Under the pieces are notes generated by a model. That model saw only the letters and a program-made list of their open reading frames with translations, ran no database searches and had not been told where the DNA came from. Source: Trichaptum fuscoviolaceum (taxonomy: Eukaryota; Basidiomycota; Agaricomycetes; Hymenochaetales; Trichaptaceae). Taken from it: a stretch of 64,000 bases of DNA. Made by a program: the position numbers and the translations under genes. The stretch is taken from assembly GCA_910574455.1 (NCBI GenBank), contig CAJSYZ010000001.1:3331424-3395423 (forward strand), given 5' to 3'. Below are positions 1 to 11,184 of this stretch, in pieces (the stretch's first letter is position 1; every line of letters starts with the position of its first letter).

Positions 1-68
1 TTGATACGGAAGTCCCTCGTACGTCGCAGAGCAGAACAGCGTCCACAGGTCAGCAACAGTCGCACAAC

Positions 69-504
69 ATGGCAGCACTTGGTGAGTATAATAGCTACAT
101 AAGCTTGAGACGTCTCTAATATTGCTTTAGACTCGGTAAAGGTACCTGAAGATCATGTTCTCTATGAAAGCGGTGTTTGACTGTGTCTTGACGTAGCCTG
201 ACCCGGCCATCGAAAGATGGAATATCATGGTAACATGTTCGTTAGGTGATACCAGCTCATGAGGACTGACATCAAATGCAGCGCGAGGATGTATACAAGC
301 ACTTCAAGTGGACACGGCGGACCACCCGGACAGGTTTGATTGGGATGGTGCTGGTGCCTGCAGCCGTGTATACCTTATGTGCAGTAACAGACGTACGTAT
401 CTCTTCCTACTTCCCAACATCCAAATCTTATTTAGTCACATGAACAGAGCAAATACGATTGGAGAGGAAAGCGCAAAGGAGAACCACTCGCTGTGAATCA
501 ATAG
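69..504 (+). CDS. NADH:ubiquinone oxidoreductase B15 (NDUFB4-like) subunit
   Basis: Small accessory subunit of mitochondrial complex I, placed in the inner membrane arm. Splicing five exons (69-81, 131-141, 197-229, 282-392, 448-504) gives an open 74-residue protein starting MAALDSVKPDPAIERWNIM. The DPAIERW...F-W-TPR-like N-terminal motif, a central hydrophobic segment (GLIGMVLVPAAVYTLCAV) and the end SKYDWRGKRKGEPLAVNQ match the fungal B15/NDUFB4 family and its usual size. All introns are 49-55 nt with GT-AG ends. The gene converges on COQ7, with only 26 bases between the stops. The family call comes from these motifs; the role in complex I is known for the family, not shown here. Confidence 0.85.
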
Positions 505-530
505 ACGGAACGTACTATTCTATGTTATCC

Positions 531-1335
531 TCATATCCTTTTGCACAATTCAATAGCTACCTTGCATCCGGCACCGACCACAGCGCTGAGCAACGCATGC
601 GCGGGAGCGCGTTGTGAATGTTCTTCCACCGCGGTGTCCAAATGCTCGAGTTCGTCATCGCGGAACTCACGGATGACATCCTTTAACAATGGGATACTGG
701 GATGGTCAGAAGGTAGTGACTCCATCTCGACTAGTTGGCTGTGGCGGAGCTGTGAGTTTCGTGTCCGTCAGCACAAGGAACATACGCACTCGTCATAATG
801 CTCTCCGATAACTGTTTCCACTGCCTCAGTACATGCCATGGCCGCTTCTTTCCCCATGAGCGCTGTCGCTGCACCCAAAGCAAATCCTGCTACTTTAGCC
901 ACTTCTGTCAAGGCAGTCGGTCTGACGCGATGTTGCAGCTGAATCTTGTTCATCACAGCCAGATGTTTCTTCTCCTGATCCCACATATTCTAAGTGGCAC
1001 GAGTTTCATAAGTGAATAGTAAACATATTATGGATCTTTCAGAGTACCTGGATTATGGGACCGACTCTCCGTTCACGACCTAAAATTGCCATTTGGCCCT
1101 GATATATGTAGTTCGCCGCGACTTCCCCGGCCTGGTCTACGCGTATAGCTCTGTCAATACACTCCGACTGTGCGCGAGTGAGGAGTTTTGGTGTGCCACT
1201 CGTCGATGCAGTTGCAGTTTCGACATTTCGCGTGTAGGCGTCGGATGGCTGACTGGCAGTGGATAGAAGTCTCCTGGAGCTGTTCGCTATCAACTTTGAG
1301 CTTCCAGAAACACATCTCTGGGCGTGCAAACTCAT
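531..1335 (-). CDS. COQ7: 5-demethoxyubiquinone hydroxylase, mitochondrial (COQ7/CAT5)
   Basis: Di-iron hydroxylase of ubiquinone synthesis, converting demethoxyubiquinone to demethylubiquinone on the matrix side of the inner membrane. Exons 1335-1048, 989-790 and 738-531 give 231 residues. The N-terminus ([11 protein letters not shown], then Ser/Arg-rich [10 protein letters not shown]) looks like a mitochondrial presequence. The family signature follows: [28 protein letters not shown], then EHYDDQL and [18 protein letters not shown]. These carry the Glu and E-x-x-H iron ligands of both repeats. It ends in the usual AIELCKRI. An in-frame codon upstream (1410) could extend it, but the start at 1335 fits the presequence better. 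Confidence 0.93.
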
Positions 1336-2039
1336 TTCACGTCTGTGCTGGTTATGTTTGGGATTGCAACCTGCAAGCCGAGTTCCAAGTGCGCCGACAT
1401 TCTCGGACATTCCCGCATTGCCGAACTCTCAATACCGGTGCGCCCTGCCCTTTCATTCAGCTTGCCTTTCGACAAACACGAGCTATTGACTGGCCGAAGC
1501 GAATACATCTCAAATGCAATAGTCGCATGAAGAAGGACAAGATAATCTGGCGGCGAGATATAAGACCGCACGAAACTTCCATTTGGCGGCAGGCAAGTCC
1601 GTTTGCAAAGGCTTGTACGTCTCAGAGCATGCGCAACGACACGTTCAACATCCGAGTCTTCTGTGACCAATTCTATGCTGAATGATCCATCAGGTGCTTA
1701 TTTGGATATTCTATTGCGTTAATGTCCCAAGCAATAACTACTCCAAGTACGTCCAAGCTGACAAGCTACCGCGACATGTTGCTTCATATCTTTCCTACAT
1801 ATAAAATGGAGAAACATTCCGCATGGGCCGTTCATGTGCCGAAGTCGGCTTCTGCTACCAGTGTCGGCAACGGAACCATAAGGAAGATCGGCAAATGCGA
1901 CCGGTTTCGAAAGTCTTTATGTTTACCCGGGCCGCCCAATATTCTTGTCGCTGGCTCCTTCGCTCGGCTCACACCCACTCCCGTCTGCCCGAGCTCAAAT
2001 CTCTTCTCCTTCTTTCTTACCACCATCCTATGGACGCTA
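1336..2039. promoter_or_regulatory. Divergent intergenic region, COQ7 / MFS transporter
   Basis: About 700 bases between two divergent start codons. Open frames here (for example 1188-1685 plus and 1332-1670 minus) have no recognisable protein and overlap COQ7 or promoter sequence. The last 100 bases before the transporter start are C/T-rich on the plus strand, as is common just upstream of fungal start codons. No defined operator seen. Confidence 0.4.
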
Positions 2040-4312
2040 ATGGACTCCAAAGAGATCAAGGAGAAGGAAAGCTCTTCTGTTGATGACAAGGCTCCCTCCG
2101 AGGACCGCGTCGAGTCAGAAGCAGCAGCCAAGTCCGTTCACGACGAAGAAGCGGCTATTGGCAATGGCCGTTATCGAGGTCTAGGGACCAAAGATAATCC
2201 CTACGTTGTTGAATGGGACATTGGCGATATAGAGGAGCCGTACAATTGGCCAAAGTCAAGAAAATGGCCATTGACTATGTTGGTGCGCATAGGCTCTCTT
2301 CTACAGCGTTAACGAGTTGACATGGGTAATAGCTGGCTGCCAGTACATTCTGTGTCTCCTTCGCAAGTAGCTCCTACAGCGGTGGCATATCCTTCACTAT
2401 GAAAGAGTTGCATATAAGCCAGGAAGTTGCGGACCTAGGTATTTCCCTTTATGTTCTGGGATTCGGCTTAGGGTAAGGTAGTCTTTCTTTCAGTATAGAT
2501 TTCCGCTGACTTTCACTTCCTTCGTAGTCCTCTTCTATTTGCTCCCCTCAGTGAGGTGAATGACGTATCTTAATATTCCTACGAAATAAATTCACCATTT
2601 TCATGCAATAGATGTACGGAAGGGTACGATTTACATCATTCTGTATCTATAAATGTAGCTGACTATTGTACGCTTCCCAGCGTATTGTTTTCATATGCTC
2701 CTACGGCCCATTCACTTTACTTCATATGGGAGGAGCACTGGCTCATAACGCAGCAACTTTACTTGCAACCCGTTTACTAGCGGGTATCTTTGGTTCTGCA
2801 CGTGAGTTTCCGCAAACTCGTTGACATGCAAATCTTATTTGTTCATATCCAGCGCTCACGAATGCCGGAGGGTCGATTGCTGATATGTGGAATGCTCGAG
2901 AACGCGCTATGGCTTCAGCTCTGTATTCGACAGCCCCCTTCCTTGGGCCAGGTGAGAACCGGGTCTCTCGGGATTGGCGAATATCAACTGACATATCTTC
3001 TTCTACTTATGTTAGTCATCGGTCCTCTCGTAGGCGGTTTTGTCTCCGAAAACCCCAAATTAGACTGGCGATTTAATTTCTGGATCATGATGATTTTCTC
3101 GGGAACGATTTACGTTATCGCAGTGTTATTCATGCCCGAGACGGTAAGCTTCGCATTCGTTGCTTGCTTAATTTTGATTGAGAGTTATGGAATGTTTTAG
3201 TATGCCCCCGTACTTCTCCGCCGACGAGCCCGTCGCTTGCGACATAACTCATCAAATCACGAGCATGAAATCTACACGTCTAAATACGACTTAACTAGAC
3301 AACGCACTCTAAAGCATATAATGACAGTTGATTTAAGCAGACCATTCAGTGAGATTTTCTCCTGTAAACCCTTTTTCGCACCCATCACTGATTGACAGCC
3401 TCGCTTTCACTCAGTACTTTTGTTCACAGAGCCGATCGTCACGCTACTTGCTATCTACATTGCTATCGAATATGCTATCTTGTATGCACTGTTTGCCGCC
3501 TTCCCTATTGTCTTTCAAAAACATCATCACTTCACACCCGGAGAAGGAGGACTTGCATTTCTTGGTGTTGGCGTCGGTATTACCATTGGAACAGCCCTGA
3601 CGCCTCTCCAGAATAAGCTCTATTGGCGTGCAATGGAATTGAGTCCGACCGGTAGAGCGCCCCCTGAAGAGTGAGCACTTCTGATCTTCATACTGCACCG
3701 CGCAGAAATAATTATACGTCTGAAGGCGATTATATGCCGCTATGTGTGGGGCTATCATGATTCCCATAGGGCTGTTCTGGTTTGCATGGTAAGTCTACTG
3801 TCACGGCCTCAATCCTTCCTAACTCATCTGTATTATTGCTACCTTTAGGACTTCGCAGCCTCCCATATCGCCTTTCGTCCCTATTGTTGCATCTATCCCC
3901 TTTGGGATAGGTATTGCACAGATTCTCCAGTCGCTTACTGCGTACTTGATGGACGCGTACACCATGTATGCCGCAAGCGCAATTGCGGCGACTGTCGTTT
4001 TGCGATCGGCTCTCGCCTGTGCTTTCCCGCTATTCAGTACATCTATGTTCAAAGGGCTAGGTGACCGATGGGCGATGAGTGTGTTTGCGTTTCTTTCTCT
4101 CGCGTGCATGCCGCTTCCCTTGCTATTCTATGTAAGCTGGCTACCGCGTCCGCTTGTTCTCGTGCTGAATTACTTCTGCTTAGAAATACGGAGGATCCAT
4201 CCGAGAGAAATCGAACTACGCTATCAAGAACGGACATGAGGTACTTCCTAGTGCTCTAAATACACCGGCACCGCCGACAAGTCGAGCAACTGAGAAGAGA
4301 GCGATGCACTAA
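2040..4312 (+). CDS. MFS transporter, DHA1-type drug:H+ antiporter
   Basis: Proton-driven exporter of the 12-helix DHA1 group that includes fungal polyamine and drug efflux pumps; expected in the plasma membrane. About 530 residues from eight or so exons. A hydrophilic charged N-terminus ([13 protein letters not shown]...) is followed by the family box [19 protein letters not shown] before helix 1. Seen next: [15 protein letters not shown], the loop 2-3 motif around SEMYGR, the motif C-like [16 protein letters not shown] and [16 protein letters not shown], then six C-terminal helices. The first intron is 50 nt and rejoins the frame at [18 protein letters not shown]. The start at 2040 was chosen because upstream in-frame sequence (from 1722) is unlike any transporter N-terminus. 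Substrate cannot be told from sequence. Confidence 0.9.
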
Positions 4313-5420
4313 CGTTCGTGACGGTTTTTCCTTTGTTTTTGGTTTACAAAAAAAAATAGTGTGTATACTACAATAGAATTGCTTGCCATAATAGGTTTGT
4401 GTAATTTCCGAATATGGAGTGATCTGCGGGAAATGGGTAAAGCGTGCTCGGTTGTAGACTCGTGTCCAGTAGTTACATGTGAATGTAACGACTGGATTTA
4501 CTCAATCAGAAAGTGGCGAGTAACGTAAAAGCTCCCCATATTTCCTAAAAAGTATTCACTCTTTAAGGAAGGACCCTAAGCTGGGGCCGTGAGAGTGAGA
4601 AAGTAAGACAAAACGAGTACGAGAGTCACACGCAATTTGCGCCGGTCATAGGCGCGTCGCGCGCGTCTATGTACGCGCTTCTCTTCCTTCAACACGACGT
4701 CGTATTTATGTCGTTAATTTATTATGCAGTATTCTACACCATTGAAGCGCCCATTAGAGGAGCGTAATCAAATCTTAACGTTCATTGATGCTACTCCAGG
4801 TAAAAAAGGACTTATAGAAAAAAACCTAAGCTCGAGAGCACAGTCGATTTGAGCACGGTAGCTGCAACTCCGAATAGTTCGAGCGCATTGTCACAATCAG
4901 AGACTCCTTCGAGAGCGAGCGTGATACATTATAATCTACCTGAGATAGCAGCTTCTCCGCACCCGAGCGTCCGTACACAATGAACGAGTTCAGGAGTGAC
5001 CGGGACTCGGGAAGCTACCGGCAACTTATGAGACCCGGCGATAAACTACCACCACTAAGCTTATTACTCAGGCACACTGTGACCCATAGGTCACAATGAC
5101 GTTACAGGCCTCCCTCTGATTGAGTGCTACCAGTCGCTTCATTTATCCAACCTCCCAACCTCAAAAGATAAATTGCGACTGGCTACGAGTCTAGCTCGGT
5201 TGGAGTTGAGACGTTTAGCTCTCTCCTCGTCGACTGCCTGCGAGCCTTCCTCTTGTCCAACTACCACCAACACTGCCTCCTCCTAGCAGACACGGCAGCA
5301 ACACACTCGTTTTTCAAGACCTCATTCTTATATTCCTTCATCGCAGACAGAGACTCGGACAGTAGATCGGAAAATCCCATATTTTTCTCCTTTTCACCGC
5401 CGCCCCCACCTCAAAATATC
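4313..5420. other. Intergenic region without recognisable gene
   Basis: About 1.1 kb. It holds the 3' flank of the transporter (with an A9 run near 4349), then mixed sequence without a convincing open frame. From about 5200 it becomes C/T-rich, typical of a basidiomycete 5' UTR leading into the gene at 5421. An open frame from 5253 runs into that gene but its extra 56 residues look like translated UTR. Confidence 0.4.
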
Positions 5421-6725
5421 ATGAACACATCCATGGATTCGTTTCCTGAGGCCATAGAACCAAGAGGAGGGACACCGACGTCTAGGCGCTCCGAGCATTC
5501 CGTTACGTCTGGGGTTTCTCTCCCGAACGTATTCGTTACCCCACCCGAAGAAGAGCAAAGCGTCACACCGCCGTTCTGCTACTTCGACGCGGAAAAGGAC
5601 GCCCAGCCAGGCGCGCCCGCGTATGATGACATCCACGCCGACCTGGATTACTCTGCACATGCGGACGACCTGCCGGACATGGAGGACACGATGCACTCCA
5701 GTGTGGCGGAGCCCAGCGACAGAGAAAACGTGTTTGTAATGCGAAGCTTAATGGAGGAGGCAGAGAGCTTGCGCGAGAAGCTGAGAGCGTTGGAACTATC
5801 GAAGGGGACTAATCCATCCCAGTCATCTGCCGATTTGACTGCGACACACGCGTCGGGTGAGCCTGTGCCCCAAACACCACCTCCACCTGCAGAGCTTGCA
5901 AAGTCACCCCGTAAAAGCTTCTTTTCACTCAAGTCTATCGGCCTTAAAAAGTCGCGTAAAACCCTTCCCTTTGCATCCACTGCTGCTGATGTGGACGCCG
6001 ACCATGATCCAACAGAGACAGCTCGGCCGTCTATGGACGTGCGTGGCTACGAGGTCGTACAGTACACAGAGTCGATATTGAATGTAGTCACCACAGACGT
6101 CACGCGCCCAGATTCCCAGTGCACAACCCGCACGCGGAAGACAAGCTTCTTATCGAGACTTTCGAAGCTCTCGCCTCGAAAATCTGGCGAGCTCGGTTCG
6201 CGGAAGCTTGATGCGAAGCGTTCCTTCGAGGCACTTAGCTCTTCAATGCGGCCGGGCAACCAAGACCAAAAGGTGACGCGCCGCTTCTCATTTTTCGAGC
6301 TCTCCCGACGCGTGTCCGTGTCGTCACAGTCCACGGTGCCCAGTACTGCCATGAGTATCAGCCAGTCGATTAATCAGTCCCAGTCTTCCATTGCTACATC
6401 CTCTGCATCACCCCTTACACCCGGAGACGTAAACTCGCCTACCATATTTACATCCCCGCCTGCTACCCCTCTCGAAGAATCCTCAGTGAAGACAGAATCC
6501 ATTAAAACAGAGTCTATCATCAGTTCGCCGCCGATGTCCCCTGAACCTACATCACCTGTGCACGATATCGAAACGTCGTTCTCGTCAATGGATTTCTCCA
6601 TCGACAACCTGGCGACGTCGTTGTCAATTCCCAAGACCACGAAAAATTCCCATACGGGACCATCCTTCGCTTTAGACCCACTGCATTTCGAGTCTCTGCA
6701 GTTTGACTCCGATGAATTCCTCTAG
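5421..6725 (+). CDS. Ser/Thr/Pro-rich protein of unknown function
   Basis: I do not recognise this protein. It is a single uninterrupted exon of 434 residues, dominated by Ser, Thr, Pro and acidic residues, so mostly disordered. Visible parts: an acidic N-terminal third; a short coiled-coil-like helix (MEEAESLREKLRALELSKG, about residue 110); then three short basic-hydrophobic blocks with the shared form R-[K/R]-x-S-F-[F/L]: SPRKSFFSLKSIGLKKSRK, RKTSFLSRLSKLSPRKS and RRFSFFELSRRVSVS. The tail is rich in SP/TP sites (SSPPMSPEPTSPV) and ends with LHFESLQFDSDEFL. The start at 5421 follows a C/T-rich leader; an in-frame ATG at 5253 would add 56 residues. It could be a phosphorylated cortical or signalling scaffold, but that is a guess. 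Confidence 0.75.
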   Translation: MNTSMDSFPEAIEPRGGTPTSRRSEHSVTSGVSLPNVFVTPPEEEQSVTPPFCYFDAEKDAQPGAPAYDDIHADLDYSAHADDLPDMEDTMHSSVAEPSDRENVFVMRSLMEEAESLREKLRALELSKGTNPSQSSADLTATHASGEPVPQTPPPPAELAKSPRKSFFSLKSIGLKKSRKTLPFASTAADVDADHDPTETARPSMDVRGYEVVQYTESILNVVTTDVTRPDSQCTTRTRKTSFLSRLSKLSPRKSGELGSRKLDAKRSFEALSSSMRPGNQDQKVTRRFSFFELSRRVSVSSQSTVPSTAMSISQSINQSQSSIATSSASPLTPGDVNSPTIFTSPPATPLEESSVKTESIKTESIISSPPMSPEPTSPVHDIETSFSSMDFSIDNLATSLSIPKTTKNSHTGPSFALDPLHFESLQFDSDEFL

Positions 6726-7277
6726 ATTCACTACTCATACCCTTTGTGCATGCATACCAGAACTCCAGTAATCATATTTGTCCCCTTCATGTGTAAAATA
6801 ATTAGATAGATCATCGAATACAGAGCTACACTTGCTCTCTGATGTCCACTCTCCTTCCACGCTCCACTACTCTTGACTCCTCTCCATTGTCCGCATGGCA
6901 TAGGCCCTTTGCATTTCGTCCCGTTGACCGTTGATGTAGATACTGTATGTCGTCATATTCAGACTTATTTAATGGTTTCAATCGCTTCTTAACGCCACTC
7001 ATGTCTGTAGATCATTTTGCTGCAGCCGTCCATTGCTAGTATATACAATACAACCGCTTTTACGTGGTGGCCATCAAAACATGAATTGCATGAACTAAAA
7101 ACACTCAAATCTCAATATTTTTCAGCTAGAACTGAAAATAAATAGAGATTAGCTATTAGATTGCCCTCAAGTATCAACACAACTTACTCATGGCGACTAA
7201 TGAAGTCCATCCGGTGAATGGGTGGCTATATTCAATCATTAGAATGAACGGACGTTATTGAGTAAATTGGGTCAGGC
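6726..7277. other. Intergenic, 3' flanks of two convergent genes
   Basis: About 550 AT-rich bases between the stop of the 5421 gene and the stop of the glucosidase on the other strand. I see no gene in it. Confidence 0.5.
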
Positions 7278-10227
7278 CTACCTTCTTTTGCCTTCGCCAG
7301 TTAATGCATCATATTGTTCCCAAACATATCCAGTGCGTTGATATTCCTAAACGAGGACGCCGTCAATACAGATGGAATTTAACATACACAAAATACTCAC
7401 TTGGAAGACATTATCGACAATGTTCTTGCGGAGCTCCACATAGATCTCTTTTGCCCTCGCTTGATTAGGACCCGGCTCCTTGGCATAAGTCTTCCAAGTC
7501 TGCAGTTAGTGGATATACCTGCCAGATTTCCAAATGGTGTATTCACCTTGGATAGCGAGCTTAAAGCCATGTAGTTCATTTGGATCCAGATCGGGCCCCT
7601 CCAATAGTTTTCGCCTTGTCCAAACAATGGATGGGATGCGGATAAGCTACGAAGTCCGTACGGAGACCATAGATGTTCCGGCGATCGCAGGTCGTCTAGA
7701 ATATGGCCGAGATGCGGAGAAGAAGGGTCGAGGAGACCGAGGAGGAAGGGGAAGAGTGAAAGGTAACCCTTGTTGCATACGAAATGCGACTCATCTGGGA
7801 CTACGGTTAATCAATTGATATGTGGAGGCCAAACAGTAACCCCTTACCATCATCGTTGATGCCAACATCGCAATACATTTTATCCTCCTCACTCCAATGT
7901 AAGTCTTCCAAATTATCCAGAATAGCCTTTTCAATCGCCACAAACGACTTCTCGTCGTCTACTTCCCCAATGTAGCTCGCGATATCGCGCATCGTCCGCG
8001 TGAAGAATGCCATCCAGGACATCAAATCCAGATGCAGCTCACCTGCATGCGGGGGACCGCGAGGGTAGTCGTCCATACCGCTTGTGAGGACGTGTTCCTC
8101 CGACCGCCCGCGCCACCGGTATGCCTCCGTGCGCGAGCGCGCCTTGCGACCATACTGCTTGATTTGCCCGCGCTGTGTGCGCCGGAACCAATCGTAGTGT
8201 CGCCGGAGCTTGGGATAGATTCCACGTAGGTATTCTTGCGCCAACTCGGGGTCTTTGAGATACTTGTCCCCCGAGGATATGCTTGTGGCGTCGTCGTCAG
8301 AAAACGTAGCTTGCGAGCCTCCGAACCCAAATTCCATGCCCAGGTCAGCGTCAGACGGACCCTTGTCGTAGGATTTTAGTCTGTCGATGAAAGCGGTTAC
8401 TGCCATTGTGAGAGTAGGGGGATTTGCATAGCGAGGGACCTGGGTGATGAACTCAGCGGGCACTTTACTGCGAGCTTCTTCACCGAGAATTTGTTCTCGT
8501 GCAACCCATCCGTCGTCATCCACCAGATTGATCCAATCCTTCAAGATCTCAAGGCTGGATATACATGAGAATCAGTCTGATGTATGTATGAGACGTCCAA
8601 ACTTACCTTAGATCGTTGTCCCAAGTTCCAATGTGCAAAAGATGGAAGCCTTCATCCCTATAGATATTCCCCGTCATAATTCGTTGTATATCCACAAAAT
8701 AAGATGTAGAACTGACCAGTAAAACCCTCTGGGGAAGAAGCTGCGGCTTGGTGTTGCAGTCAATAACGCCCTGGGTTCTGTCACGCGAGGACCAGCTTGC
8801 ATCGCCTCATCTTCCGTATTTTCATCCTGGTCCCATTCATGGGCAAACCCAGGGTCAACAACGGAGTCGCCGTAGAAGTAACCAATGCCACCGAGTAAAT
8901 TTGATGTAACAGCTTTCGAGAAAGCAATCAGTTCCTCTGAAGAACCCTCTGGAAGAGGGAATCTCTCCTGAAACTGACGGTCATACTTTTCTCTGAAGGC
9001 AGTAATGCCTGTATCTATGACACCGGCTTATAGAAAAGATCCTCAGTTATAGAAGAAGGTGCGGGACAATTTTGGAGACTTACAATTTAGCTTTTGCTTA
9101 TTGCTACCGCTTTCGAAGAAGACATCAAACTGGAACTCTCCCTCAAATAACTTTTGGACTGCATAGAGATTGCTTGAGGTGTACACCTCATCTGGGAACT
9201 GCAAGACGAAGGAAGGGTCTGGGGCACCCCCAGCGGGGTCCTGGTAAGGAGCAATCGCTTCTTGTGCATGCTTGAGGATAGTATTCATAAGATGCTCTGA
9301 CGGATGATTAAGAATTGTTGAATGCATCGGAGGATAGCTACAGCTTACCTCTTGCAGTCCATACTTCTCCAGGGTTCATACGAAGGCCTAAGAAGTGTGT
9401 CTTTCCTATTCTCTGGGAGAAGGCATTTGCATGTGGTGCGTTCCAAACCGCATTGTTGTCCGGACCTATGGAAGCAAGGTCGCATCAAAAGTCTGTGATA
9501 GCAAGAGTTTAGACTCACCGTCGACTATGCGAAGCGTGAAGTCTCCGAGGTCAGGCGTTTTACCCGAGAATTTGATTGGACCTTCTAAGCCCTGTATAGC
9601 CAGACACGTAAGAGTATGGAACTACAGTATGCCAACTAGCCGCTCACATTCTCGTCTTCATCCGTATCCATATCAATTCCACCTAGCCCCTCAACACCAG
9701 CATAGAAGATGAAGGATGTTCTAGACGGTAGGCCTGGACACTATGAGCACTTACATTCCATTGCAGACTCTCTTCACATACCAGCATCTAGAGGTTCTCC
9801 CTTTACCCGTGCAGCCCAGCTGCCACCGTGTTCACCGCCTTGGACCTTCAGAAGCTCAGTGGTGACTTTGACGTTGTTCTTGGGATCCTTGAGAACTTGG
9901 ATTCCGCCTTCTCGTGCGTCATACTCTGTCCAGGTGTAGCCAGCTAGCCCATCGCCTTGGTCACATGCATGACGAGCCTCTGACGAAGCCGAAATCAGGA
10001 GGTTTTACCAGAGTTCGATCTGAGCTGCACATACGCGTAAATGACTTGAAATCCTGGGTGCCAAACCAGATGAGTCCTGTCATGAGTGACTGGGGCACCC
10101 GAGGCCGCAGTCCAAAGTACAGGTTTGGCCTGTAAGTACCCCAGAAAAGTGACTCTGAGCCATTTGAAGGGGCTGCATTGCTTGATGCGCCCAAGATTAT
10201 GGGGAGAAAGAGTAGCAGCGTACGCAT
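7278..10227 (-). CDS. Mannosyl-oligosaccharide glucosidase, GH63 (ER glucosidase I, CWH41/MOGS)
   Basis: Removes the outermost alpha-1,2 glucose from Glc3Man9GlcNAc2 on new glycoproteins, the first trimming step of N-glycan processing in the ER. The N-terminus MRTLLLFLPIILGASSNA is a signal peptide or anchor, followed by ESLFWGTYRPNLYFGLRPRV, the GH63 hallmark. Further in are LIWFGTQDFKSF, ILKDWINLVDDDGWVAREQI, and the catalytic-domain segments ASGMDDYPRGPP...GELHLDLMSW and RGPIWIQMNYMALSSL. The end, RTGYVWEQYDALTGEGKR, is typical of the family, and its Glu is a likely catalytic residue. Many short introns (eight or more) interrupt it. The stop at 7278 comes from the last exon after a GTAAG-type intron near 7400-7350. 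Length and domain order are normal. Confidence 0.93.
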
Positions 10228-10577
10228 ACAGGCTGCGTCGACGTCGAGGTCTGCTTCTCAGAAGGCAGAGAGGACTTTGTTGGAACTCACCAAACGCAGC
10301 GAGCTACGCGACGATCAGGGACACGTGGCATATTTATCCTTTAGATTATTAATAAAGGCTAGACATCCCAAAATGGCTTCTTAGGTGGAAGTGAGTCACA
10401 GAATGTCACGCACAGGTTTAAGTTCCTAATTCGGAGGTTTGAGTCAATTCCCCATCACCTCCGTCACGCCACGAACGCGTTGCTCTTGCCACCATCCGCG
10501 CAGCGCTCAGCACTTGCTGCTTGCTCCTGACCACCACCTTCACCTTCATCGTACCACCACCAGCGTAACCACACAAT
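10228..10577. promoter_or_regulatory. Shared divergent promoter of GH63 glucosidase and ATG8
   Basis: 350 bases between two start codons. The ATG8 side is strongly C/A-rich (ACCACCACC runs near 10530-10570), typical of a highly expressed fungal 5' UTR. No precise factor site assigned. Confidence 0.45.
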
Positions 10578-11184
10578 ATGCGCTCTAAGTTCAAGGATGA
10601 GCACCCTTTTGGTTTGTGTCTTCTGCCCTCGCTTGACTGTCTGACTGTTGATGATCGTTCTTAAACATAGAGAAGCGCAAGGCAGAGGCTGAACGTATTC
10701 GTCAGAAGTATCCCGATCGGATACCCGTACGTCTATGACTTCTCTCAGACATTGGCGAAAATGTACTGAACTGGACGATAGGTCATCTGCGAAAAGGCAG
10801 ACCGGACGGATATCCCGACGATAGACAAGAAGAAGTACCTTGTGCCCTCTGTAAGCATGAGTGATGCATACTAAATCCTTGAGCTTTCTAACTCGACTTG
10901 GCTCTTTCAGGACTTGACAGTAGGGCAGTTCGTGTACGTGATTCGGAAGCGAATCAAGCTTGCGCCGGAGAAGGCGATCTTCATCTTCGTCGATGAGGTG
11001 TTACCGCCTACGGCTGCATTGATGAGCGCGATCTATGAGGAACATAAGTACGCTAGTCACTTTTTATATTACTCGTTCTGCGACTCATGCATCTCTTGTT
11101 TCAAGGGATGAGGACAACTTTTTGTATGTTAGTTATTCAGGCGAGAACACCTTCGGTTGGGAAGAGCTACCATTAGATGCGTAA
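10578..11184 (+). CDS. ATG8: Autophagy ubiquitin-like protein ATG8
   Basis: Ubiquitin-like protein joined to phosphatidylethanolamine on the autophagosome membrane. Five exons give about 124 residues starting [20 protein letters not shown]. Clear landmarks: [59 protein letters not shown] and [20 protein letters not shown]. The C-terminus reads YSGENTFG then WEELPLDA. The Gly of TFG is where ATG4 cuts before lipidation, so eight residues are removed. The sequence is nearly invariant with other fungal ATG8. The intron before DEDN is about 60 nt and splits the Lys codon. Confidence 0.97.

Noticed and set aside
1188..1685. 165-codon plus-strand frame
   Set aside because: Antisense to COQ7 exon 1 and its promoter; product has no recognisable feature.
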